From Perkinsus olseni (taxonomy: Eukaryota; Perkinsozoa; Perkinsida), in contig JABANN010000037.1 of assembly GCA_013115125.1 (NCBI GenBank), positions 1-64,000 on the forward strand: DNA of 64,000 bases, read 5' to 3'. The notes under the pieces were generated by a model that was not told the origin of the DNA, made no database searches, and saw only the letters and a list, made by a program, of their open reading frames with translations. Shown here piece by piece: positions 10,486 to 20,894 of this stretch. The position numbers were made by a program, and so were the translations under genes. Within the stretch, counting starts at the first letter, position 1, and the number at the start of each line of letters is the position of its first letter.

Positions 10486-12585
10486 TCACTGAGAAGGTCG
10501 CGCGCCATAGCCGAGGCCTCCCCCATTGGCAAAGGGATTTAGACTTGCGAAAGGGTCACCCGGCTTCTGCGGGAACTGTGGTGCAGCGGGTAGAGGTTGT
10601 TGTGGGGCCGCCCCATACGGCACAGGCGGGTTCGCGCCTCCAGCCGGTGGAGCGCTGTATACCTGACGAACCCTGTACCGAAGAGTAGCAGACGGAAAGG
10701 CACCCACCATGTTGGCAGCTGGCGCCATCCTAGTTGCCGAGTAGTCCCCCAGCCGGCCCAGAGGTACGCTGTTACTTGGAGGCGTACGCGGCACAGGGCG
10801 AACTTGAGCAGCCGGCTGCTGCTGATACTGAGCCGGCGGTGTGCCCGGGCGCTGGTGATTGAGCGCTTGCGGGGCTCGGCTATACCCGCTTGTCTGAGGG
10901 TATCCTTGCGGCTGCGCGGCTTGAGGGGGAGGGGAGGCGTATCTTTGGGGTGCTACGGCAGGCTGCGTCTGAGCTTGCCCTGCTACGAATGATGCCGGCA
11001 CTGAGTTAGGTGGAGGGCCCTGGTAGACATAGTACGGTTGCCGAGGCTGCTGCTGCTGCTGCTGCTGCTGAGAACTTGGATGCGGCTGATGGGTGGTTCT
11101 GGCGAGCTGGGGAACTCCCTGAGGCTGCTGTCGGGCCCCTACTCCTGCCCTCTGCCCACCAGCATATGCTGCATGGTGACTTGCGGCCGGTGGCGCAGCG
11201 ACGTTCCTGTACCCCGCTACGGCGCTCTGTTGAGGTGGTGTGATAGGCCTTTGCGGAGGCGGTGTGATAGGCCTCTGCTGAGGAGGTGTGATAGGCCTCT
11301 GCTGAGGAGGTGTGGTAGGCCTCTGCTGTGCGAAGGGATTGCTGCCGCTGGACTGAACTTGGGCTGCTGCCGCATCCAACGAGGCAAAGTCCCCCGTGTT
11401 CCAAACATCATTACTCCCCGTTGCGGCCGTGTTGCTCCAGCCATCACCAGCGGGTCGGCTACTCGGCTGCTGCTGTGGCACTACCGGCCCCGCACGGCTG
11501 GCAGCCAAGCCCATCTGGCCTCGTGGAGGGACGACTGCATTACAACGCGTGGTCACAGCTCTCCATAGATGCTGCCATTACTACCAATCCCTCCTCGCTC
11601 CCCCGGTCTATCCGCATCCCAGTGCAACATATTCATGAGCCCCTCACAGCTGTCGGTCATGGTATCAACTTGGTTAGATGGACGGGCATCTGATTCCAAC
11701 CTGCCCACCTGAGCCCACACGCCCACACCTCACCTTCGTAGTCATCATCGTCATCAACATCATCATCGTCCAGCTTCATGTGAGCAGGATAACCCTTACC
11801 TAACCAAAAAGCAGTGCTTTTAAAGCACATACCAGGCGGAGCGAAGCAACTCTCCCTACTACGCTTATCAGTGGCATCTTCCTCAGGCTCCTCATCACTC
11901 GAGCTCTCCTCATCCACTTCCTCCTGTGCCCTATCACGGGCCTCTTGCTGTTGTCGTACCCACTGCTGCCGCTGCGACTCGACATCCTTAGCATGCCGGG
12001 CCTCTATATCCCGCAACATAGCAATCTAATACCATCCACCGCCCTACTCACCGCTACCCTCTATCCCTCCTCACCTGAGTATGATACTCCTCCTGGCTCA
12101 TCGGCACCGGTGTCTGTCCAGCCTTGGCAGGGGTCGTTGTGTCCTCGGCATCTTTCCTCATCTGCATCGCCCCAAAGACCCCCGGTGCCCCCATAGGGGC
12201 TGCTGCGGCCATCATAGCGTTATATGCCTCCCAATTGGGAGTGTTGGACTGACACAGCGAGCACTAACGCCCTCTCAAGGCCTACCCCACCAGCAGATAC
12301 TCAGAGTCGTCACCAACGCAATGAGCCCGCTAAGTGTCGAAGCAAAGACTTTCGGGGGAACTAGCACGACACCCTAGAATCGTCCTTTACATCGTAACTC
12401 ACGTCTGGCGCTCCGTTGAAAGGCAAGTTGACAGCGGCCTCCGACGCCGGGCCTTTCTCGCGATCCTTCCAGGTGTCCACGCCTTGCAGCTTCGCACGGA
12501 GGAGCATCTCTCCGGCATACTGACTGTCGTGCATCAGCGGCACCCATCTGACCACCATCGAGAGAACATCCTCAACCGCGTACAA
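10486..12585 (-). CDS. Unidentified spliced gene with acidic middle and Pro/Gln-rich C-terminus
   Basis: Exons inferred on the minus strand are about 12585-12370 (RWVPLMHDSQYAGEMLLRAK), 12250-12076 (SNTPNWEAYNAMMAAAA to SQEEYHTQ, donor gtgagg), 12025-11735 (MLRDIEARHAKDVESQRQQW, then a Glu/Asp-rich run), and a long last exon to 10486. The last exon is low-complexity: four QQRPITPP units, a Q8 run, many PPQ and PAAP stretches, ending DPFASLNPFANGGGLGYGAR. The joins to the last exon are uncertain. NPF and DPF tripeptides in the tail resemble endocytic adaptor ligands (EH-domain and AP2 binders), which would fit an epsin- or ArfGAP-like tail. That is inference; no folded domain is recognised. 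Confidence 0.45.
11049..11330 (-). repeat. CAG run and 24-bp minisatellite encoding QQRPITPP units
   Basis: On the plus strand a CTG run at about 11049-11070 encodes Q8 on the minus strand. At 11,225-11,330 a unit of about 24 bp (core GGTGTGATAGGCCTCTGCTG) repeats four times with small changes and encodes QQRPITPP-type repeats. This is in-frame coding expansion. Confidence 0.85.
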
Positions 12586-12608
12586 ATCTCTTCAGCAACT
12601 ATTACCCC

Positions 12609-13358
12609 CTAACTTCGCCGTATTTGCGAATGACCTTCATACTCAGATGGCAAACCGCCACATTTTTGTCCGATCGAAACGTCCTCTCTAAAATAACCGT
12701 TATATGTACCTAACCAAATCAATAGCAAAATACGATCTGAACTACGAACAAGAATAATAACGAAACACCAAGTAAGCTGCGTCGAGCGTGTCAACAAGGC
12801 AACGCCCAACGGCTGCTGCTCATCGAGCAGTTTCGGAAGCAAGTTCATTGTAAACCACAAAAACATTTTTCGAGGGACCGTACAGAACTTCTCAATCTTG
12901 TCCATATGTAAATAAGTAGAGATCGGCTTTTGTATGAAAATTAAGACCACCATCAATGATACGCCTGCCAGACTTAGTACTCCCCGTCTCCCGGAACTCA
13001 CGAAAGCTTTGTTCCAGAAGTCAGGATTGTTGCCCTGCTGATCGCCCTTGAGGAAAAACCCTGCCTCCCTATTAAACTCCTTATCATTACTTCCATCTGA
13101 AGGCCACACATCTCAACTGAATAATCGATGGCAGTTCGAGAAGATTTGGCCAAGACTTTAAAGAGCGGGAGATCACAACAATGCCGAGAGTGCCCATCGT
13201 TCAGTCGGCCCATCACTACCAACCCATGCTGTCCTCTTAGGCTTCTGGCCATCCAGTTCTACTTCCACTGCATGACAGCCAGTGTCCTTCAAATGCTTCA
13301 CCCGCATGATAGAGACCCGTAGCTCAGGCTTCACCCAGCCTTTGGCAGGTGTCGGCAT
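12609..13358 (-). CDS. Possible spliced gene with a C2-like strand pattern, low confidence
   Basis: The minus strand has a segment from 13358 reading PELRVSIMRVKHLKDTG and then VEVELDGQKPKRTAWVG, reminiscent of the first strands of a C2 domain. A second segment follows near 13109-12990 (GSNDKEFNREAGFFLKGDQ then NPDFWNKAFVS). The two could be joined by an intron near 13,120-13,190. Part of the 12,609-12,990 frame looks hydrophobic and intron-like. I cannot fix the start, end or family. Confidence 0.25.
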
Positions 13359-13431
13359 ATCGGAATTGGATTAACGACGAAGTCTGTGTACAGATGGACG
13401 AGACAGAACGAAAAGATCTGCAAGTGCCTCT

Positions 13432-13467
13432 CCCGAATTAATCTCCAATCGAGATTAATTATTCGGG
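13432..13467. repeat. Hairpin AATTAATCTC / GAGATTAATT with outer CCCGAAT / ATTCGGG
   Basis: A 10-bp perfect stem (13436-13445 with 13451-13460, 5-nt loop) is extended by CCCGAAT (13432-13438) and ATTCGGG (13461-13467), offset by 3 nt. It lies in non-coding DNA. Confidence 0.85.
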
Positions 13468-13959
13468 ATTCCCGATGACGCCCACAACTCCCACCTAGCG
13501 TGCCCTACGCACGGTGCCAACCTGAACGCCTAATGAGAGCCGAGATTCCGGCCAGGAACAGCTCCCTTCCTTCTTCGAGTACTTCAAACACCACAGCGTC
13601 GAACGATCATAAACGTACCATGGGAAACTTCACCGACGTGCATCATCAGACCCATCCTCATGGTCTTCATAGACGGCAGTAGCAGTACGGAACTCCATTC
13701 TACGAATTATGCAGTGCTGCTACTCTCGTCTATCCACCACATGCTACCTGCACGGGAAGGGAGCTCTTACAAAAGGGTCGAAAGCCCCATTACACTGAGT
13801 GCCTTCCGATGTGGCTGCGGAGCCGATCCGTCATAAAGCGCTGGGGAAGAGGTCGAAGGGGACATGATGAGCGTCCAATCCGTGGAGGGCCCGACCAGGC
13901 TCATTCAAATTTCCGAATGGGTCGAAGCACTTGATATCTGTGAGTACAAAAGAACCTCC

Positions 13960-14557
13960 TCAGGGGAACAAGAGGGCACTTGTGAGTGTGAAGGGGCCGT
14001 CAGCTCCGTTCTCAAGTGCCAGAGTCGCACGAATCGCTTGAGGATCGGGAGTTTGCCAGTCCGCTAGGCGAGTTATGATGTACAAAATTGCGCGAAGAGG
14101 GCTACGGTGCAGTCTGTAGCGATACCCCTCATCTTCGTTGCTGCTACTACCTGGCAAATTAGACGCCGCCGAGTCGATGGACTCCAGTCGTGAGGAGGCA
14201 TCCGAAGAGGGCTGGGCTGTCGATCCATGCTCTCCTGCAACCAGCAAGTCCAAGTACCATCCCAATCGTAACAAGTCTACCAAGTCGTTCATCCTCGGCC
14301 TTGAAAACTGCAGTATAGCTAGAGTCGAGGACCTCCTCCCCTCGCATGAGCCTCAGCAACGTGTCGTTGGAGCCTTCCCGCCTCTGGGACTTGCTTGCCC
14401 TCGTCGATCGACTTCCTTGCGATGGCCGCTTCCTCGTAGGTGGCTTCACTGGTGGTGGGGCGGGTGGGGTCGGAGACGGCGGCATCAAGTACCGCATGTC
14501 AAGCTCAGGGAAGCTTCCAAGGGCCTCAACGGGAACCCAAGGGATATCTAAACACAC
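13960..14557 (-). CDS. Possible exons of an unidentified minus-strand gene
   Basis: Two overlapping frames look protein-like: 14557-14290 (a Pro-rich PPSPTPPAPPPVKPPTRKR stretch and DTLLRLMRGEEVLDSSYTAV) and 14292-13970 (YRLHRSPLRAILYIITRLAD, IRATLALENGADGPFTLT). An intron near 14,290 could join them, and the product might continue into the 13358-12609 segment. No family is recognised and the start is not fixed. Confidence 0.25.
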
Positions 14558-14639
14558 TCTAGCTCCTCATACTGAGCTCGAGTGCAGGTCCGCCCTACTC
14601 GGCTCGGTCCTCTCGCCAAGGGTCGCTATAACCGCCTGA

Positions 14640-16480
14640 GGAGCAAGACCTGTCCAGCCCTCCTCAGAATGCTCAATTCAGCCCGTCGTGCGCAAATAAC
14701 AGTGAGTTGGGGCATAGTCTCCCTAGCTAGCACGGCCGGCGTCTAAGCTTACGTCTCGCAGCTCCTGCCTAGAATGTAGTAATGATGTGACTATGCTGAA
14801 CAGGTGCTCGTCCGTGATGGCGTCGAGTGCCGGTAGAGCCGGGCATCCGTCGGCACTCGTCGTTTCGTTCCTGGCCAGCATATCTCGCCCAGCGTTACAA
14901 CTTCAATGAGGCGCGCCGTTTATAGCGTGGGTGAATCTCTCCGGAGTCGGAGCGATTTCACAAAGCGTAAAACTTCGCGCACTTACTATATCGTTCTCGT
15001 CCGGTCAGAGTGATCCTAATTCGCGTGAGCGATCAACTTGAACCATTCACGGCGATCTACGGCTCGACTCTGACGACGCGAAACGCACAAGCTCCTTCAA
15101 AGTCCTCTTGATGAATCACAAGCTTCTAGATGTCATAAGTAACCGTTGAGGCCGAGATGGACTGCGTTGAGGATTGAGAGCGCTGAGCTACGTCGTGATT
15201 TTCCGGCGCTGTTTAATCTCGCAGCACCAATTGATGCCATGAATTATCGTATACCATTCTAGTTTTCGTGCGTCGAGTTTCTCGTCGTCGCCTGGACATA
15301 TCAGCTCGTCATCCCTGCCGTCTTGAAGCCTCTCTCGGGACTTTTCCAACACTGAGGACCCGCCACGAATACTCGGCCGCAGCAGAGAGTTCTTTGAGAA
15401 GGCCACTGCTGCCGTTACTCGCACAGCACAACACCATAGTCTGGTCCATGATGGTGGTGGACTCTTCGTATCTCAGGAGATTCTCATATAGACACGCTGT
15501 GAAGTGGGGAAAGCAACCCGAAGCTCAACTTGGGGTGGAACGTGCCTGGGTCCCCTTATTCATCAGTTGAGATGTTCCCACTCGCTCAATTTCGCTAGGG
15601 AGAGCTGGTCATTCCCCACATCGGTCGCTCTTGATGTTACCAGGGCTGGTCATTTTCGGTCCACCTTTTGGCACGGCAGATATCGTGTTTTTGGCTTACT
15701 TTCCCTGTAACGAGTCTCGGGCGATGTACTGCCGTTGAATAAGCTGCGAGCGTTACACCGTTCCCCACGGCGTTGTTCGACCATCAACCAGGCGATCTCG
15801 CCCAGGGCCGTGAAGTCCTTTTCGTTGGGTACCTTCGCCTCTGCAGCCGTTACTTAGCTTACTGATCCAGCACCGAGTGAGCCGAGTAGCATATGGGACG
15901 AGGCTGACGCTGTGTTGATCGGCATTGCCGTGTTTCTAGCGAACGAGTTTGGGCATCGGATACGTCGTTACGTGCTTTTGCAACTTTCCACTTTGGCTGA
16001 CCGGAGGTATTTGTTTCTCGTCTCCGTCTTGGTGGGGGAATAGTCGTGCTGGGGCGGCATGCTAGTGGTAATATCGGGTGTGCAGAAAGCACCGGAATGC
16101 AAGCTTGGGACGTTAGTATTCGTGAGCACACGATAGATCACCTGGAGGGTTGAGATCAGGGTGTGATGCATGGCTCGGAATTAAGAGAGCTGAGTAGATC
16201 GCAAGTGATGCCCTATGGACCGATCCTTCTGTCCATAGCACGCTGAATCTCTGGGTGGATTGATCCGGGGTAGGTGCCGAGTTTTAAGGTTCGAAGTGTG
16301 TCGATGCAGCAGCAGCAGCAGGACGATGCAAGTAGGGCTATGTCGTGCGTCCTTCGGAAGGAGTCCAACAGCAGGGAACGACTTGAGAAGGATCACTGGG
16401 TGTGTCCGCATGTCACGACTTCCTGATTGTCTTTCTGTCATCAACAGTGTAGCGTTGCAGAGTCTATCATAAAACCAGCG
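14640..16480. other. Long stretch without a supported gene
   Basis: Only short frames without recognisable motifs occur on either strand. There is an inverted repeat CGAGTGCCG (14824-14832) / CGGCACTCG (14851-14859) and a partial direct repeat of about 11 bp, GCTGGTCATT, at about 15,604 and 15,645. A divergent intron-rich gene could be missed here. Confidence 0.3.
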
Positions 16481-16530
16481 GTCCATCGTTGCAGAGGTCA
16501 CGTCGAAGGCGGGCCCTTCTTTTCAATCGT

Positions 16531-17211
16531 ATGAGCTTGTCATCCCGCAGCTTCACTGTCAGAATCAGAGATCTCTATCCAGAGGATGATGATGAGGAGT
16601 GTGTGGTATGCTACTCGCCCACTCAAGTGCTCGATGTCCAATGCTCCACCTGCGGCGTCTTCGTGTGTAGGGAGTGCCTGCCCCAGCTCCAGAAGCCGGC
16701 TGAGTGTCCCCATTGCCGTTCGCTGAGTCGATGGCAACGCTTCAATGCAGTGGGGCTCAGAGTTCAGAAAATGCTCTTATCATTCCTGAACGATCGGATA
16801 CTTGGCACGCTGGAGGAGGCAGCAGCGCGATTGCCGCCAATGGGGAAGCCATGCGGAAGGGATATAATTTCGCGGCGCGCGACGGAGTATGACGATTGTG
16901 TTAAGGTCGCCCACTCGGCTCTGAACTGCGTATGCTCCGGTTTCGATTGCGATATGTGCGAAGGCTGCTCATCGGGAGGCTACGACGGAGCGGAGTTTTC
17001 TCATTGTAATTTATGCTGGGATGGGCAGCCCACCCCTTCTCCAGTGCGCGCGCTGGTCAAGACCCGTAACGTCATCCACGCCATTCTCAGCTTTCTAGTG
17101 TGCGATGACGAGGAGAGACTTGGCGACCACTCTCTGCCTTCATCGAGGCCCGCCATCGCACCGGTACCCTCTCCGGCCTGCTCTCGGGACGGGACCCATT
17201 CGTCCCTGTGA
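16531..17211 (+). CDS. RING-type zinc-finger protein, 226 aa
   Basis: The ATG at 16531 gives MSLSSRSFTVRIRDL; the frame is open further upstream but without an ATG. Residues 25-70 hold a RING-like ligand series: CVVCYS, CSTC, VCRECL and CPHC, eight Cys positions of the C4C4 or variant C3HC4 type. Such domains usually recruit E2 enzymes, so an E3 ubiquitin ligase role is likely but not proven. A second Cys-rich patch (CVCSGFDCDMCEGC, then SHCNLC) lies at about residues 140-170 and could bind a further zinc. The C-terminal 50 residues are Ser/Pro-rich. The gene is intronless and ends about 215 bp before the TAF1 ATG on the same strand. Confidence 0.7.
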   Translation: MSLSSRSFTVRIRDLYPEDDDEECVVCYSPTQVLDVQCSTCGVFVCRECLPQLQKPAECPHCRSLSRWQRFNAVGLRVQKMLLSFLNDRILGTLEEAAARLPPMGKPCGRDIISRRATEYDDCVKVAHSALNCVCSGFDCDMCEGCSSGGYDGAEFSHCNLCWDGQPTPSPVRALVKTRNVIHAILSFLVCDDEERLGDHSLPSSRPAIAPVPSPACSRDGTHSSL

Positions 17212-17425
17212 TGCGGCTTTGCTGTCGGTAGAAGCTGCCTGAACGCAAGCCTTCCCACGCCGTTGGCCCGGGTGGCTTGAATGAAGTTGAATTCTCACTG
17301 TGCATGCTCGTTGACTCGTCTCCTGCTTGTATGATGTCGAGTTGGGGACTCTCGGGAGTTCATCACTCAGTCGGTCTTCCCTTCTTTCTCTTCCCTCTCT
17401 AGCATACCCTCTCACCACTAGCGAC

Positions 17426-20400
17426 ATGAGTGAAGGGGGCGGCGGCGGTTCGACTCCTCTCGGTGTCGACTGGGCCGGAGCTTTCGCCACCGGCTTCTCG
17501 GCCCCCTTGGATGGCCCAGCGGCGGAGGGCTCCGTCACACCATCCTCCTTCCGCCTGCAGCCTCTCGGTGATGACGATTTCGGCGGAGAGTTCTCCCCTC
17601 AGGCCATAGCGGGTCTGACTCCTCTAGCTGTGGACGGCTCCCTCACACCAGGGTTCCGCTTGCAGCCACTGGGTGATGAGGAGTTCGGAGGTCTCGCTCA
17701 GCCGGCGGCGCAGCAGTTGAAGCCTCTTGCGGTAGTAGAGAGACAGCAGCGGAACTATGTGGCTCGGTTGGGGGCTAAGGATGATGCTGAAGCGAGGGCA
17801 AGGCAGTGGAGGGGCAGCTACGATATCGAGTACATGCCCGGCGGTGAAGTGGTATCAACAATGACTGGGGGGCCTCAGCAACAGTCTCTGAGGAAACGCA
17901 AGCATAGTGGTAGCGACATTGATGGTGCGATCTCAGGGACGGCGGCTCAGGAGGTGCCTGTGAGCCGTGGAATGCTGTCAGGGGTGGTCCTGGGCCTCGA
18001 CACGGCGGTTGGAACTGTGGCTGAGAATGGTGTAGTACGAGCCAGGGCTCCAAAGGCCTTGCCGATGCCGACTGTAAAGGAGGCTGGCAGAAGGGAGAAT
18101 CATCTTCTAGAGGAGATGGCGCCCTTCCTGAAGGGCCCACTGGACATGTATTGCAATGCCTTGGAGGGGTCGGATGAGCTGCTGTCATCCTTCCCAAGCT
18201 TCCTCTCGATGGTGCCAACAGATCTTGTTGGTCCCGAGATGGACTCCGAAGATGAGGCTAGGGCTGCAGCGGCCTCCGAAGCAGGAAGCGAGTCCAGCGA
18301 CGACTGGGACTCTGACGTCCTGGACTTGCGGCGCTCAGCCCGGCAACAGCTCATGGAGGACTCGCTGCGCGGTGCCCCTCATGCGGAGTGCGCCAAGGAG
18401 CTCCTGGGTATCGAGTACTGGCCGCAGTTCACTACAATCGTCGCCAAGAAGCCGACACCTTTGCGTGCCAATGAGCAGCGGTATCATCGGCGACATCTCT
18501 GGCGAATGGGCTTCGATGCATATAATGACAAGTGGTGGTGTCGAACCCGGGCGGAAGCCTTACCAGCGGTATCGGCTGAGAGCAGCCCCAGCAGCTCGGC
18601 AACGAATACTCCGACTAGCCAGGCGGCTCCTATGCAGCCTAAGAGGGCATGCCGGTATAACACGCCCAAGGAGGTGTCTCTACGGGAAGAGTCCGCCTTC
18701 GTTCTCCTCGAAGGCGTTGAACAATATCCAATCCTCATGCATCAGGTTGGCATGAGCGCTTACTTCAATACGTACTTACCTGCGAGAAGCAGGGTAATGG
18801 GACCGCCCCCATCGAGTGACACTCTCGGCCGAGTTCGCTATGCTGCTGACGATGGCTTCATTCCGGGTGTCTTCGGCGGGAATGTCGTCAGATTCGACCC
18901 TCTATCCGGAATTAACTCCTGCACCCTCATCGAGTCTGTCCTACTGCGGGCGCCGCTGTTCGAACACCACACCAGCGCTACTGATTTCATCTTCATACGT
19001 TGCCAGGAGGCAGTGGCTACTACTAAGGGTGGCGGTAGAGGGCACAGTGTCTCAGTGAAGCGGTCGAGGAAGCAGCAGGACAACAGCACCAAGTACATTA
19101 ACATCATACGACCGCTTCAGCGCCTCGTCACTATGGGGCAGGCTGAGCCGCTGGTGAAGGTCGACCCGCCCTTACCGGCGAAGATCAACCCTCTGATGCG
19201 GTCGAGGATTGTCCTTGAGACGCGCAAGTCCTTCCGGCACCACCGTCGGCCGCTGAGGCCGGACGATGTGGTACGGATGTTCGGGCACGCTAACAAGAGG
19301 ACCACTCTGGAGCGTTTCATAGCGGCAGCGAATCATGAGCTTCAAGTTCGACCGGGCCAGCCGATGCCTCAGCTGGACCCCTCGGCGGAGATGAGTCTGG
19401 TGGAGTCCTGCAAGATGGACTCTATGCTTGATGGTGTGCGACGACTCTGCGAGAGGGGAGTGACGAAGCTGGTCACCAGTGATCGGATACGGCAGGCCGT
19501 GCGTGAGATCGAAACTCACGAGTCTAGCATGAGCAGCAGGTCTAAGGACGAGCGGGTCCGCTACGATGCCATGCAGGTCGAGGCCGAGCTGAAGACGACG
19601 CCGTGGAGTCTGAGCAACGACTACTGGGAGGTGGTTGAAGGCGGCAAGCGTGGTGCATTCTTCGAGTTCTCGCACTTGGGTGATCCGAGTGGAGGTCGAG
19701 GAGAGGGTGTCAGCTATGTACGGCAGCAGAGGTCGGTTGACGCTGCCCTGGGAGCTGGAGGAGTCGCCAGCGGTCAAAGGCTCAGCCAAAAACTGGGTGA
19801 TCTGCGGGCGAAGAGCGCTAAGGAGCTGAAGCAGGAAATGCGCAAGCTTGGCACCCCAGAGGCTCAGCTGGCCGGATTGGGTCGATGGGAGTTGGTTCGC
19901 CAGCTGTCTGTGCTCCTGCGTGGTGTTGAGGATGCTGATGTTGCCCTAGCGGCCGCGGCCAGTAACGAGCTGCCGGCCAAACGTAAGCAGATTCATAGTG
20001 AGAGATTGGCAACGGCCTGGCGAAAGCAGTACAAGGCGTTGTCCAGTGAGGAGAGAGACTTTAGCGATGTGGACTCGGATGATGAAGAAAGCAACGAAGC
20101 CGCAGTGCCCAAGGCTGGCGATGAGAAGACTCCAATAGACTCCCTCGAGGATGACTTGTTGGCTGACCTCATGGACTCGTCACCGAAGCAAGAGCAGGTG
20201 GCTGCTGACTCGAACGAAGAGATGGTACCGAGGCTGAAGATCGTGACAACTGGACGAGAGAAGGTCACAGGTGCGCCCTGGACGAGAGTGCAGTATGTCT
20301 ATGGTCGGCATAATATCGACATTTACAAGAGGTGGAAGATGATAGATAATGTTGACTCGGCTGCCCTGAAGGAGGTCATCTCCCTGAACGACTCTAGCGG

Positions 20401-20569
20401 TGGTGGCAGCAACCTCGACAAGAGTTTGAAGATCCACCAGCTACTGCGGGAGAGTATCGAGCAAGGCAAGCTGGCGCCCAAGGAGGTCACTAGATGCTCT
20501 CGATGTCACTTCTACGGGCATGAGGCTCAGGACGTAGACAGATGCCCAGTGAAAGGCAATGTATCATAG
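17426..20569 (+). CDS. TAF1: TFIID subunit TAF1 (1,047 aa, intronless)
   Basis: TAF1 is the scaffold of TFIID and binds core-promoter DNA. The first ATG is at 17426 (MSEGGGGGSTPLG); sequence upstream in frame lacks an ATG. The central DUF3591 core is recognisable: ATDFIFIRCQ, INIIRPLQRLVTMGQAEPL, KSFRHHRRPLRPDDVVRMFG (the winged-helix part, family pattern RI-ED-...F). A helical repeat follows (AKELKQEMRKLGTPEAQLAG, then RWELVRQL). The C-terminus has LKIVTTGREKVTGAPWTRVQ and ends in a CCHC zinc knuckle (C-x2-C-x4-H-x7-C). There is no bromodomain or histone-acetyltransferase extension, so it is short compared with animal TAF1 and closer to yeast in layout. The last 240 bp of the gene plus its 3' flank are copied at 26,858-27,330. 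Confidence 0.9.
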   Translation: MSEGGGGGSTPLGVDWAGAFATGFSAPLDGPAAEGSVTPSSFRLQPLGDDDFGGEFSPQAIAGLTPLAVDGSLTPGFRLQPLGDEEFGGLAQPAAQQLKPLAVVERQQRNYVARLGAKDDAEARARQWRGSYDIEYMPGGEVVSTMTGGPQQQSLRKRKHSGSDIDGAISGTAAQEVPVSRGMLSGVVLGLDTAVGTVAENGVVRARAPKALPMPTVKEAGRRENHLLEEMAPFLKGPLDMYCNALEGSDELLSSFPSFLSMVPTDLVGPEMDSEDEARAAAASEAGSESSDDWDSDVLDLRRSARQQLMEDSLRGAPHAECAKELLGIEYWPQFTTIVAKKPTPLRANEQRYHRRHLWRMGFDAYNDKWWCRTRAEALPAVSAESSPSSSATNTPTSQAAPMQPKRACRYNTPKEVSLREESAFVLLEGVEQYPILMHQVGMSAYFNTYLPARSRVMGPPPSSDTLGRVRYAADDGFIPGVFGGNVVRFDPLSGINSCTLIESVLLRAPLFEHHTSATDFIFIRCQEAVATTKGGGRGHSVSVKRSRKQQDNSTKYINIIRPLQRLVTMGQAEPLVKVDPPLPAKINPLMRSRIVLETRKSFRHHRRPLRPDDVVRMFGHANKRTTLERFIAAANHELQVRPGQPMPQLDPSAEMSLVESCKMDSMLDGVRRLCERGVTKLVTSDRIRQAVREIETHESSMSSRSKDERVRYDAMQVEAELKTTPWSLSNDYWEVVEGGKRGAFFEFSHLGDPSGGRGEGVSYVRQQRSVDAALGAGGVASGQRLSQKLGDLRAKSAKELKQEMRKLGTPEAQLAGLGRWELVRQLSVLLRGVEDADVALAAAASNELPAKRKQIHSERLATAWRKQYKALSSEERDFSDVDSDDEESNEAAVPKAGDEKTPIDSLEDDLLADLMDSSPKQEQVAADSNEEMVPRLKIVTTGREKVTGAPWTRVQYVYGRHNIDIYKRWKMIDNVDSAALKEVISLNDSSGGGSNLDKSLKIHQLLRESIEQGKLAPKEVTRCSRCHFYGHEAQDVDRCPVKGNVS

Positions 20570-20894
20570 TCATATTAGTATGAATCCCTAATAGCATTTT
20601 CCAAGACCTACTCATCCGCCACTGCTGTTGTTGATGGTGATGCACGTTTGTTCTACCATTCTATGGTCATAGCGCAGTAACAACATTGTAGTATTGATCT
20701 CTTATGCTACAGAGAGAAGGTTGTTGAGTTGAGTAACCTTCTCGTATCCTCGGCTTCGAGCTTATCCGCTCGTCATCTCGTAGGAGCCAGTGCGGTGCCT
20801 ACATGTTAGGAACGCTGGAGCCTCTTCTCACTGTTGTGAGGTCGCGGTTGCCTTAGGCTACTGTTGTGTGGTTCCTGCTACCGCCACAACCGTA
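20570..20894. other. TAF1 3' flank and amidohydrolase A promoter interval, with a hairpin
   Basis: GAGAAGGTT (20714-20722) pairs with AACCTTCTC (20735-20743). The copied flank at 27,170-27,330 aligns with this interval but lacks the hairpin. No gene lies in between. Confidence 0.5.

Noticed and set aside
11049-11072. CTG/CAG run as a disease-type or mobile repeat
   Set aside because: It is an in-frame polyglutamine stretch within a low-complexity protein tail; an ordinary coding microsatellite.
20714-20743. Hairpin after TAF1 as a transcription terminator
   Set aside because: This is a eukaryotic gene, the hairpin has no U-tract, and the copied flank at 27.2-27.3 kb lacks it. It fits the general palindrome pattern better.
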